This document shows positions 54,689 through 62,481 of a stretch of 64,000 bases of DNA, piece by piece (the first letter of the stretch is position 1; every line of letters starts with the position of its first letter). The DNA is taken from NCBI RefSeq assembly GCF_019711655.1, contig NZ_JAIGNU010000002.1, positions 124,001 through 188,000 on the forward strand. The letters run 5' to 3'. Made by a program: the position numbers and the translations under genes. The notes below the pieces were generated by a model. That model was given only the letters and a program-made list of their open reading frames with translations, had not been told where the DNA came from and did no database searches. The stretch is from Qipengyuania mesophila (lineage in GTDB: Bacteria; Pseudomonadota; Alphaproteobacteria; Sphingomonadales; Sphingomonadaceae).

Positions 54689-56643
54689 CCACCCGCGTGG
54701 TAGAAATCGTAGATCTGCTGCGCCACGCCCTCGCTGATCCCCGGCGCGCGCTTCAAGTCGTCGAGCGCCGCGGCGCGGACCTTCCCCGCGGTGCCGAAAT
54801 GCAGCAGCAGCGCGCGCTTGCGCGAGGGGCCGATGCCGGGGATCTCGTCGAGCGGTGAGGCGGTGATCGCGCGGCTGCGCTTGGCGCGGTGCGCGCCGAT
54901 GGCGTAGCGGTGGACCTCGTCGCGCAGCGTCTGGAGATAGAACAGAAGCGGCGAATTGACCGGCAGCGTCTTCTCGCGCCCGTCGGGGAAATGGAACACC
55001 TCGCGCCCCTCGCGCCCGTGATGCGGCCCCTTGGCGATGGCGATCAGCGGGACGTGCTCGATGCCCATCTCCTCGAGCGTGTCACGCACCGAGGACATCT
55101 GCCCCTTGCCGCCGTCGATCAGCACGAGGTCGGGCCAGACGGTCTCGTGGCTGTTGGCCTTTCCCTCCTCGCCCTCGGGGTTTTCGGCGAGGTTGCGGAA
55201 GCGACGCGCCATGACCTCGCGCATCATCCCGAAATCGTCGTTGGTCTGCGCGGTCTTGATGTTGAACTTGCGGTACTGGCCCTTCTCGAAGCCCTCGGGG
55301 CTGGCGACGACCATCGCCCCGACCGCCTTGGTGCCCTGGATATGGCTGTTGTCGTAGACCTCGATCCGCTGCGGCGGCTCGTCGAGCTCGAGAAATTCGG
55401 CGAGCTCGCGCAGGATCTTCGCCTTGGTGCCGCTTTCCGCCAGCCGCCGGTCGAGCGCCTCGACCGCATTGCGGCTCGCCTGCTCCATCAGCTTGCGCCG
55501 TGCGCCACGCTGCGGGATCGAGATCGCCACCGCGTGACCCGCCTTTTCCGCCAGCGCCTCGGCTACCAGCTCCTGCTCGGGCAGTTCGCGATCGGTCAGG
55601 ATGGTGCGCGGCGGCGGCACTTCCTCGTAGAATTGCAGCAAGACGTCGGACAGCACTTCGCCCAGCTCGAGATCGCCCGTGTTGCGCGGGTAGAAGGTGC
55701 GGTGGCCCCAGTTCTGGCCACCGCGGATGAAGAAGGCCTGCACCCCGACCTGCCCGCCCTTGGCGGCAAGCGCGAAGACGTCGGCATCGCCCACGCCTTG
55801 CGCATTGATCGCCTGGCTGCCCTGGATGAAGGTCGCCGCACGCAGTCGGTCGCGCAGGATCGCCGCAGTCTCGAAGTCGAGATCCTCCGCGGCCTTCGCC
55901 ATCTGCTTCTCGATCTCCGCCTGCACCGCCGATGACTTGCCGCCGAGGAAGTCCTGCGCCTCGCGCACCAGCGAGGCATAGCCCGCCTCGTCGATCCGCC
56001 CGACGCAGGGGGCCGAGCAGCGCTTGATCTGGTAGAGCAGGCAGGGCCGGTCGCGATTGGTGAAGAAGCTGTCGGTGCAGCTCCGCAGCAGGAAGAGTTT
56101 CTGCAGCGCGTTCAGCGTCTTGTTCACCGAGCCCGCGCTGGCGAAGGGGCCGTAGTAATTGCCCTTCGCCCGCCGCGCGCCGCGATGCTTCTGGATACGC
56201 GGGAAGGCGTGATCGGCGCGGAGCAGGATGAAGGGGAAGCTCTTGTCGTCGCGCAGCAGCACGTTGAACGGCGGGCGATAGCGCTTGATCAGCTGCGCCT
56301 CGAGCAGTAGCGCCTCGGCCTCCGAATTGGTGGTGACGATCTCCATCGCGCGGCACTGGCTGATCATCCGCTGGATGCGGTTCGAAAGCCCCTTGATCTG
56401 CGTGTAGTTCGCCACCCGCGCCTTGAGGCTGCGCGCCTTGCCGACATAGAGCACGTCGCCGCGCGTATCGAGCATGCGGTAGACGCCCGGGCGCGGCTTG
56501 AGCGTCTTCACCGTCTCGCGGATCGCGGTGATCCCGGCTTCCAGATCGGGCTGCGCGCTGGCGACCGTATAGGTGGCGCGTTCCTCGTGGAACCGCTCCT
56601 GGCCTCTCGGATCGTGCGGGGAACCTGCCTTGCTGCGCGACAT
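54685..56643 (-). CDS. uvrC: excinuclease ABC subunit C
   Basis: UvrC (652 aa) makes both incisions in nucleotide-excision repair. GIY-YIG domain (PGVYRMLDTRGDVLYVGKAR, about 40-60), the UvrB-binding UVR motif (EKQMAKAAEDLDFETAAILR), the RNase-H-like endonuclease region (YDNSHIQGTKAVGAMVV, DLVLIDGGKGQ) and the C-terminal helix-hairpin-helix pair (IPGIGPSRKRALLLHFG). I take ATG 56643 as start because homologous sequence begins there; the frame extends to 56706. Confidence 0.96.
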   Translation of the reverse strand: MSRSKAGSPHDPRGQERFHEERATYTVASAQPDLEAGITAIRETVKTLKPRPGVYRMLDTRGDVLYVGKARSLKARVANYTQIKGLSNRIQRMISQCRAMEIVTTNSEAEALLLEAQLIKRYRPPFNVLLRDDKSFPFILLRADHAFPRIQKHRGARRAKGNYYGPFASAGSVNKTLNALQKLFLLRSCTDSFFTNRDRPCLLYQIKRCSAPCVGRIDEAGYASLVREAQDFLGGKSSAVQAEIEKQMAKAAEDLDFETAAILRDRLRAATFIQGSQAINAQGVGDADVFALAAKGGQVGVQAFFIRGGQNWGHRTFYPRNTGDLELGEVLSDVLLQFYEEVPPPRTILTDRELPEQELVAEALAEKAGHAVAISIPQRGARRKLMEQASRNAVEALDRRLAESGTKAKILRELAEFLELDEPPQRIEVYDNSHIQGTKAVGAMVVASPEGFEKGQYRKFNIKTAQTNDDFGMMREVMARRFRNLAENPEGEEGKANSHETVWPDLVLIDGGKGQMSSVRDTLEEMGIEHVPLIAIAKGPHHGREGREVFHFPDGREKTLPVNSPLLFYLQTLRDEVHRYAIGAHRAKRSRAITASPLDEIPGIGPSRKRALLLHFGTAGKVRAAALDDLKRAPGISEGVAQQIYDFYHAGG

Positions 56644-56741
56644 GGCGGTGGAGATAGGCGGGCAAAGCCCATTGCACAATCGCGTGCCTTGCCAATCATT
56701 TGTCATGCTGTATTGCTACACCAACACAGAATGGGGAATGC

Positions 56742-57467
56742 ATGCAGGCCACCGCCACAATCCAGCCGCTCGAGACAGAGCGCACCGCAAACTGGTGGGT
56801 CGTCCCCGAAGTGCTCGCCTTCGCCGCGCTGGCCTTCGGGTCGCGACTGGTCTTCGCGCAATTTGCCTGGGCCTATTCGGGGCCGATGTCGCTCCTGCTG
56901 ACGCTGGTGGTGCTGACGCTTTATTTGCGCGCCCGCGGCGTCGCCTGGCGCGACATGGGCCTGATCCGCCTGCCCGGCTGGAGAGCAAAGGCGCTGGTCT
57001 TGCCCAAGGCATTGGTACCTTTCGCGCTGTTCGCCGCAGCGGTGGCACTGGTGATGTTCGTCGGCGAACCGATGGGTCTGACGCGCACCGATACTGCCGG
57101 GGTCGAGGAGCGCTGGGGCAACGTCGAGGGCAATTTGCCCATGCTGCTGCTGTGGCTCGGCCTCGTCTGGACCAGCGCGGCCTTCGGCGAGGAGATGTTC
57201 TTCCGCGGCTACATGGTCACCCGCCTTGCCGCCGGACTGGCGGGTGTGCCCGGCCGGCTGGCGATCGCGGTGCTGCTGCCCGCGCTGATTTTCGGCTACG
57301 GCCACTATTACTACCAGGGGCTGTTCGGACTGGTAATGACCGGGCTCATCGGCCTCGCCTTCGCCATCTCCTTCCTGCTGCTGAAGCGCAATCTGTGGCC
57401 GCTGGTGCTGGTCCACGGGACGATCGACACGATCAACTTCGTCGCGCTCTATCTCGGCGAAGCCTGA
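56742..57467 (+). CDS. CPBP-family intramembrane metalloprotease (241 aa)
   Basis: Multi-pass membrane protein with the CPBP/Abi signatures GEEMFFRGYM (EExxxR) near 151-160, FGYGHYYYQG near 188, and LVHGTIDTINF near 223, which together form the zinc or glutamate active site of Rce1-like proteases. Substrate unknown. I use ATG 56742 with GGGGA just before it. It is divergent from uvrC. Confidence 0.88.
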   Translation: MQATATIQPLETERTANWWVVPEVLAFAALAFGSRLVFAQFAWAYSGPMSLLLTLVVLTLYLRARGVAWRDMGLIRLPGWRAKALVLPKALVPFALFAAAVALVMFVGEPMGLTRTDTAGVEERWGNVEGNLPMLLLWLGLVWTSAAFGEEMFFRGYMVTRLAAGLAGVPGRLAIAVLLPALIFGYGHYYYQGLFGLVMTGLIGLAFAISFLLLKRNLWPLVLVHGTIDTINFVALYLGEA

Positions 57468-57520
57468 GGCGGCGACAAGCCCGCTTGCGCGGGCAGGCGT
57501 TTGCGGGCACCCCAGCGCCC

Positions 57521-58804
57521 ATGGACGGGACCAAGATCGCACCGCCGCGCACAGTCGGCTTCTGGGGCACATCGCTCTTTCCGCTCAACGGGATGATCGG
57601 CGCGGGGATTTTCGCACTGCCCGCGGTCTTGGTGGCGGCGGTGGGCAGCTTCGCACCGTGGATGATGCTGATCGGCGGGATCCTCTTCCTGCCGCTGGCG
57701 CTGTGCTACGCTTGGATGGCGAGCCGCTTCGAGCACAGCGGCGGCTCGGTCCTCTATGGCGAGGCCGCCTTCGGGCGCTTCGTCGGTTTCCAGGCCGGCT
57801 GGGCACGCTATGCCAGCGCGATCGTGACCGCGGCGGCGAACATGCATGTGATGGTCGCCTATCTCGCCGCGCTGTTCCCCGGCCTCGCCGGACCGATCGC
57901 CGCGCCGGTGGCGGTGGCCATCGGCCTCGCGCTGATCACGCTGGTCAATCTCTACGGCATGCGCGCCTCGGTCGGCACGCTGGGAGTGATGACCGCGATC
58001 AAGCTGCTGCCGCTTGGCGCGCTGATCGTGGCTGCCGTCTTCGCCGATGGCGGCTTGGGGGCAGTCGCACTGCCGCAGTTCAGCGCGGTCGAAAGCGTGG
58101 TGCTGCTGACCTTCTACGCCTTCATCGGCTTCGAGGGCGTCGTCGAGGCGGCGGGCGAGTTCAAGGACCCGAAGCGCGACGTGCCGCGCTCGATCGTCAC
58201 CATGGTGAGCGGGGTGACGCTGCTCTACATGGCGATCATCTGGGCCTTTATCGCCATCGGGCCGCAGTTCGCGGGCGAGACCAACGCGCTGGCCGGCGTG
58301 GCCGAGGCTTCGATGGGCCCGCTCGGCTCGCTCGCCATCGTCGTCGCGGCGAGCTTCAGCATCGGGGCGAACAATTTCGCCAGCGGCGTCGCACAGCCGC
58401 GACTGATGTACGGCATGGCCGAGCGCGGCATGCTTCCACGCTGGTTCGAATACGTCCACCCACGGTTCCTCACGCCCTTCAACGCGATCCTGTTCTACGG
58501 CGTGGTGTCGATCCTGTTCGGCCTGTGGGAGGGCTTCGAGGTGCTCGCAATCGCGGGCACGCTGGTACGGCTGGTGACCTATGTCGTGACGAGCTGCGCG
58601 CTGCCCGTGCTCGAACACCGCGAGGGGCGGATCAATCCGTGGCACCTCGCCTGCGTGATCATCGCCGTGGCGAGCTCGCTCTACATCGCGCTGCAGGCGC
58701 AGGCGCAGGCCTGGCTGGTGCTGGCGGGCTTCGTCGCGGCGGGAACGCTGCTCTATTTCATCGCCGCGCGGCAGCCCCCCGAATACCCGCTCGACGAGGC
58801 GTAG
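57521..58804 (+). CDS. APC-family amino-acid permease (427 aa)
   Basis: Transporter with about twelve membrane segments. The APC signature in segment 1, SLFPLNGMIGAGIFALPAVL, and FYAFIGFEGVVEAAGEFKDPKRDVPR near 195-220 are typical of the amino acid-polyamine-organocation superfamily. The substrate cannot be assigned. The frame is open from 56573, but the protein clearly starts at ATG 57521. It is followed with no gap by the flavoprotein gene. Confidence 0.9.
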   Translation: MDGTKIAPPRTVGFWGTSLFPLNGMIGAGIFALPAVLVAAVGSFAPWMMLIGGILFLPLALCYAWMASRFEHSGGSVLYGEAAFGRFVGFQAGWARYASAIVTAAANMHVMVAYLAALFPGLAGPIAAPVAVAIGLALITLVNLYGMRASVGTLGVMTAIKLLPLGALIVAAVFADGGLGAVALPQFSAVESVVLLTFYAFIGFEGVVEAAGEFKDPKRDVPRSIVTMVSGVTLLYMAIIWAFIAIGPQFAGETNALAGVAEASMGPLGSLAIVVAASFSIGANNFASGVAQPRLMYGMAERGMLPRWFEYVHPRFLTPFNAILFYGVVSILFGLWEGFEVLAIAGTLVRLVTYVVTSCALPVLEHREGRINPWHLACVIIAVASSLYIALQAQAQAWLVLAGFVAAGTLLYFIAARQPPEYPLDEA

Positions 58805-59977
58805 ATGTCCGACAGCTACGATGCGATCGTCCTCGGCGCCGGCGCCGCGGGCCTGATGTGCGCGGCTCGTGCGGGGCAGCGCGGGCGACGCGTGCTGGTG
58901 CTCGAAAAATCCGACAGGCCGGGCAAGAAGATCCTCATCTCGGGCGGCGGGCGGTGCAATTTCACCAATATCGGGGCCCGCCCGGCGAACTACCTCAGCG
59001 CCAATCCGCATTTCGCCAAGTCCGCCCTCGCCCGCTACACGCCGCGCGACTTCCTCGACCTGGTCGAGAGTTACGGGATCGCCTGGCACGAGAAGACTCT
59101 GGGGCAGCTGTTCTGCGACGGATCGGCCAGGCAGATTGTCGACATGCTGCTGGAGGAATGCGCCAAGGGCGACGTGACCTTGCGCTGCGGCGAAGAAATC
59201 GGCTCGGTCGAGCATGGCAATGGCTTCACCGTCACGACGCAGTCGGGTCGCTTCAGCGCCCGCGCCCTCGTCATCGCCACCGGCGGCCCCTCGATCCCCA
59301 AGATGGGCGCGACCGGTTTCGCCTACGACCTCGCGCGGCAATTCGGGCTCAAGCTGGTCGAGCCGCGCCCCGCACTCGTCCCGCTGACGCTGGGCGGCGA
59401 GGAAGTGCTGTTCCGCGAGATTTCGGGCGTGGCCGCCCCGGTCGTCGCCATCGCCGGCAAGACCGGCTTCGCCGAAGCCGCGCTGTTCACCCATCGCGGG
59501 CTCTCGGGTCCCGCGATCCTGCAGGCGAGTTCCTACTGGCGTCCGGGCGAGCCGCTGCTGATCGATTTCGTGCCCGATCGCAGCGCGGAATGGCTGCTCG
59601 AGGCCAAGCGCGACACGCCGCGCACGGGCGCCAGAACGCTGCTTCGCGAAGCGCTCCCGGCCCGCCTCGCCGACATTCTGGCGGAAAAACTCGGTCTCGA
59701 CGGCGACATGGGCAATCTGCCCGACAAGGCGCTCCGCGCTGCGGGCGAGCGGCTCAAGCGCTGGACCTTCCGCCCCAACGGCACCGAGGGTTTCGCCAAG
59801 GCGGAGGTCACGCTGGGCGGCATATCGACCGCCGGGCTTTCGTCCAAGACGATGGAATCCAAGCGTATTCCGGGCCTCTTCGCCATTGGCGAGGCGGTCG
59901 ACGTGACCGGCTGGCTGGGCGGCTACAACTTCCAGTGGGCCTGGGCGAGCGGCGTCGCCGCGGGCGAGGCGATCTGA
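58805..59977 (+). CDS. BaiN/HI0933-type flavoprotein (390 aa)
   Basis: FAD-dependent NAD(P)/FAD oxidoreductase: Rossmann motif VLGAGAAGLMCAARA near 9-23, then the family-specific GKKILISGGGRCNFTN near 40, and a C-terminal FAD block (FAIGEAVDVTGWLGGYNFQW near 356-375). HI0933/BaiN members are annotated as aminoacetone or related oxidases, but the substrate is uncertain. The ATG directly follows the permease stop, so the two are probably co-transcribed. Confidence 0.93.
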   Translation: MSDSYDAIVLGAGAAGLMCAARAGQRGRRVLVLEKSDRPGKKILISGGGRCNFTNIGARPANYLSANPHFAKSALARYTPRDFLDLVESYGIAWHEKTLGQLFCDGSARQIVDMLLEECAKGDVTLRCGEEIGSVEHGNGFTVTTQSGRFSARALVIATGGPSIPKMGATGFAYDLARQFGLKLVEPRPALVPLTLGGEEVLFREISGVAAPVVAIAGKTGFAEAALFTHRGLSGPAILQASSYWRPGEPLLIDFVPDRSAEWLLEAKRDTPRTGARTLLREALPARLADILAEKLGLDGDMGNLPDKALRAAGERLKRWTFRPNGTEGFAKAEVTLGGISTAGLSSKTMESKRIPGLFAIGEAVDVTGWLGGYNFQWAWASGVAAGEAI

Positions 59978-60090
59978 GCAGCGACTTCCGCAACGTCAGC
60001 GATTGACCGGCGCGGCAAGTTGACGGCGCTCCGCCGCGTGCTAGCCTTCCCCTTCGCACCCGCAAAAGCGGGGCATGCAAGGGGAACAGG

Positions 60091-61701
60091 ATGCAGCAGC
60101 TCCAGGGCATGGATGCGAGTTTCGTCGCGCTCGAGACGCGCAATTCGCCGATGCATATCGGCTCGATCCTGATCTACAATCCCGAAACCGCGCCCGACGG
60201 CTTCGTGCGGTTCAAGGACATCCTCGCCTTTTTCGAGAGCCGCCTGCAGCTTTCCAAGACCATGCGCCAGCGGATGGTGCGCGTGCCCTTCGATCTCGAT
60301 TATCCCTACTGGATCGAGGATCCCGACTTCGATCTCGAATACCATGTCCGCCATGTGGCGCTGCCCGCGCCGGGCGACTGGCGGCAATTGTGCATCCAGG
60401 CGGCGCGCATCTTCGCCCGCCCGCTCGATCTCGACCGCCCGCCGTGGGAATTCACCGTGGTCGAGGGGCTCGACAATGTCGAAGGCCTGCCCAAGGGCTG
60501 CTACGCCTATATCACCAAGGTCCACCACGCGGCGATCGACGGGATGAGCGGGATCGACCTGATGGAGGCGACACATACGCTGCGGCCCGACGAGCCGCCC
60601 CCGCCCGGGCCCGACGAGTGGAAGCCCGAGAAGGTCCCCAATCCGATCGAATTGCTCGGCAAGAGCTATTTCAACGCGATCGCCAATCCGCTCAAGCAGA
60701 TCGAGGTTGCGGCCAAGGCAGCCCCTGGCCTCGCCAAAGCGCTGAGAGGCCTCGCGGCGAAGGAATTCGACGTCTCGACCGAGATGATCGCGCCCAAGAC
60801 GCGCTTCAACCGGAAGATCAGCCCGCACCGCGTGGTCGAGGGCGTCAGCGTCCCGCTGGCCGATATCAAGACGATCCGCGGCGCGGCCGAGGGCGCCAAG
60901 GTCAACGACGTCTTCCTCGCCATCATCGGGGGCGCGATGCGGCGCTACCTCGACAGCAAGGGCGAGCTGCCGAAGAAATCGCTCACCGCGATGGCGCCGA
61001 TCTCGGTCCGCTCGACCGACGAGAAGAACGCGATGGGCAATCAGGTCGCTGCGATGATCGCGCCGCTCGGTACGCAGATCGCCGATCCGATCGAGCGGCT
61101 CGCGTGGGTCCACGACCGGACGACCAATTCCAAAGCCATGACCGACGCCATGGGCGCGCGCAACATGACCGAGATGAGCAAGGTCAGCCCGGCACTGTGG
61201 ATGAGCCTCGGCGCGCAACTCTATACCCGCCTCAGCCTTGCCAACCGCGGCGTCGGTCCGATCTTCACCACTGTGGTGACCAATGTGCCCGGCCCGCCGG
61301 TGCCGATCTACTCGGCCGGTGCGCGGCTCGAGAGCATGATGGGCCTGATCTGCCTGACCGACGGCATGGGCCTCGCCCATGTGGTGCAGAGCTACACCAA
61401 GGAAGCGACCATCGCCTTCACCGCCGACCGCGAGATGATGGACGATCCGGAATTCTACGCGGCCTGCATTCGCGAAAGTTTTGAGCAATTGCGCGATGCT
61501 GCAGCGGGAAATGCCGCGCCTGCGGAACAAAAACCTGCGGCAAAGAAGAGCTTAGCCAAATCCGCACCCAAGAAGCCCGCCGCCAAGAAGCGGGCTGCAC
61601 CGAGGAAAAAGCCGTCCGAACCCGCAAAAGGAGGCACAAAGACCTCCACGGGGCGTTCGAAGAAGCCTGCCCAGCCCCTGAAAGGTCCGACCACCGAATG
61701 A
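60091..61701 (+). CDS. wax ester synthase/diacylglycerol acyltransferase (536 aa)
   Basis: WS/DGAT family: the active-site motif HHAAIDG (HHxxxDG) near 149-155, preceded by YITKV, and the C-terminal blocks NVPGPPVPIYSAGARLESM and YTKEATIAFTADREMMDDP. It makes storage wax esters or triacylglycerol from acyl-CoA. Its last 65 residues are an unusual Lys/Ala/Pro-rich tail (SAPKKPAAKKRAAPRKKPSE), like histone H1 or the phasin PhaF. It overlaps the following hydrolase gene (ATGA). Confidence 0.93.
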   Translation: MQQLQGMDASFVALETRNSPMHIGSILIYNPETAPDGFVRFKDILAFFESRLQLSKTMRQRMVRVPFDLDYPYWIEDPDFDLEYHVRHVALPAPGDWRQLCIQAARIFARPLDLDRPPWEFTVVEGLDNVEGLPKGCYAYITKVHHAAIDGMSGIDLMEATHTLRPDEPPPPGPDEWKPEKVPNPIELLGKSYFNAIANPLKQIEVAAKAAPGLAKALRGLAAKEFDVSTEMIAPKTRFNRKISPHRVVEGVSVPLADIKTIRGAAEGAKVNDVFLAIIGGAMRRYLDSKGELPKKSLTAMAPISVRSTDEKNAMGNQVAAMIAPLGTQIADPIERLAWVHDRTTNSKAMTDAMGARNMTEMSKVSPALWMSLGAQLYTRLSLANRGVGPIFTTVVTNVPGPPVPIYSAGARLESMMGLICLTDGMGLAHVVQSYTKEATIAFTADREMMDDPEFYAACIRESFEQLRDAAAGNAAPAEQKPAAKKSLAKSAPKKPAAKKRAAPRKKPSEPAKGGTKTSTGRSKKPAQPLKGPTTE

Positions 61702-62477
61702 CGACAACCACCACCGAAGCCCGCCCGCCCAGCCGCCTGCTGACGCTGGCCGAACCGGGCCGCGCGATGGGCGAACTGGCCAGCTTCTACGCGCTGCGGC
61801 CGCTGCTTTCGATGTTGCCACGCGGCGACGGCCATGGCGTGCTGGTGCTGCCCGGCTTCATGGCGTCGGATTATTCGACCGCGCCGCTGCGCTCGCTGCT
61901 GTCGGATCTCGGCTACGACGCGGTCGGCTGGAACCTCGGTCGCAACGTCCGCGTCGACAATGCCCGGATCGAGGCGATGATGGGCTGCGTCGATGAACTG
62001 AACGAACGCACGGGCGGAACGATCAGCATCGTCGGCTGGAGCCTCGGCGGTGTCTTCGCGCGCGAACTGGCCAAGCTCGCACCCGAAAAGGTGCGCGGGG
62101 TGATCAGCCTCGGCTCGCCGATCAGCGAAGATCGCGGGCATACCAACGCTGCTCGCCTGTTCGAATATCTCAACGGCAAGGAACCCGAGCCGATGCAGGG
62201 CGGCAATTTCCGCAAGCTGGCCGAAGCGCCCCCGGTGCCGACCACCTCGATCCTCACGCGGACCGACGGCGTCGTCCACTGGCGGGGATCGGTGCAATGC
62301 GGCGATCATGCCGAGTGCGAGAACATCGAGGTCCACGCGAGCCATTGCGGGCTCGGGGTGAACCCGGCGGCCGTCTATGCCATCGCCGACCGGCTGGCGC
62401 AGCCCGAAGGGGCTTGGAAGCCCTTCCGCGCGGCAGGCCTCGCGAGCCTGTTCTTCCCGCGCCGCGCGCTCGCCTGA
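61698..62477 (+). CDS. alpha/beta hydrolase, lipase/esterase-like (259 aa)
   Basis: Serine hydrolase with nucleophile motif VGWSLGGVFARELAK near 113-127, oxyanion loop VLVLPGFMASDYS near 52 and a catalytic histidine in VHASHCGLGVNP near 220. It is co-translated with the wax ester/triacylglycerol synthase, so it may cleave or remodel the stored lipid. No signal peptide. Confidence 0.88.
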   Translation: MTTTTTEARPPSRLLTLAEPGRAMGELASFYALRPLLSMLPRGDGHGVLVLPGFMASDYSTAPLRSLLSDLGYDAVGWNLGRNVRVDNARIEAMMGCVDELNERTGGTISIVGWSLGGVFARELAKLAPEKVRGVISLGSPISEDRGHTNAARLFEYLNGKEPEPMQGGNFRKLAEAPPVPTTSILTRTDGVVHWRGSVQCGDHAECENIEVHASHCGLGVNPAAVYAIADRLAQPEGAWKPFRAAGLASLFFPRRALA

Positions 62478-62481
62478 CCGG

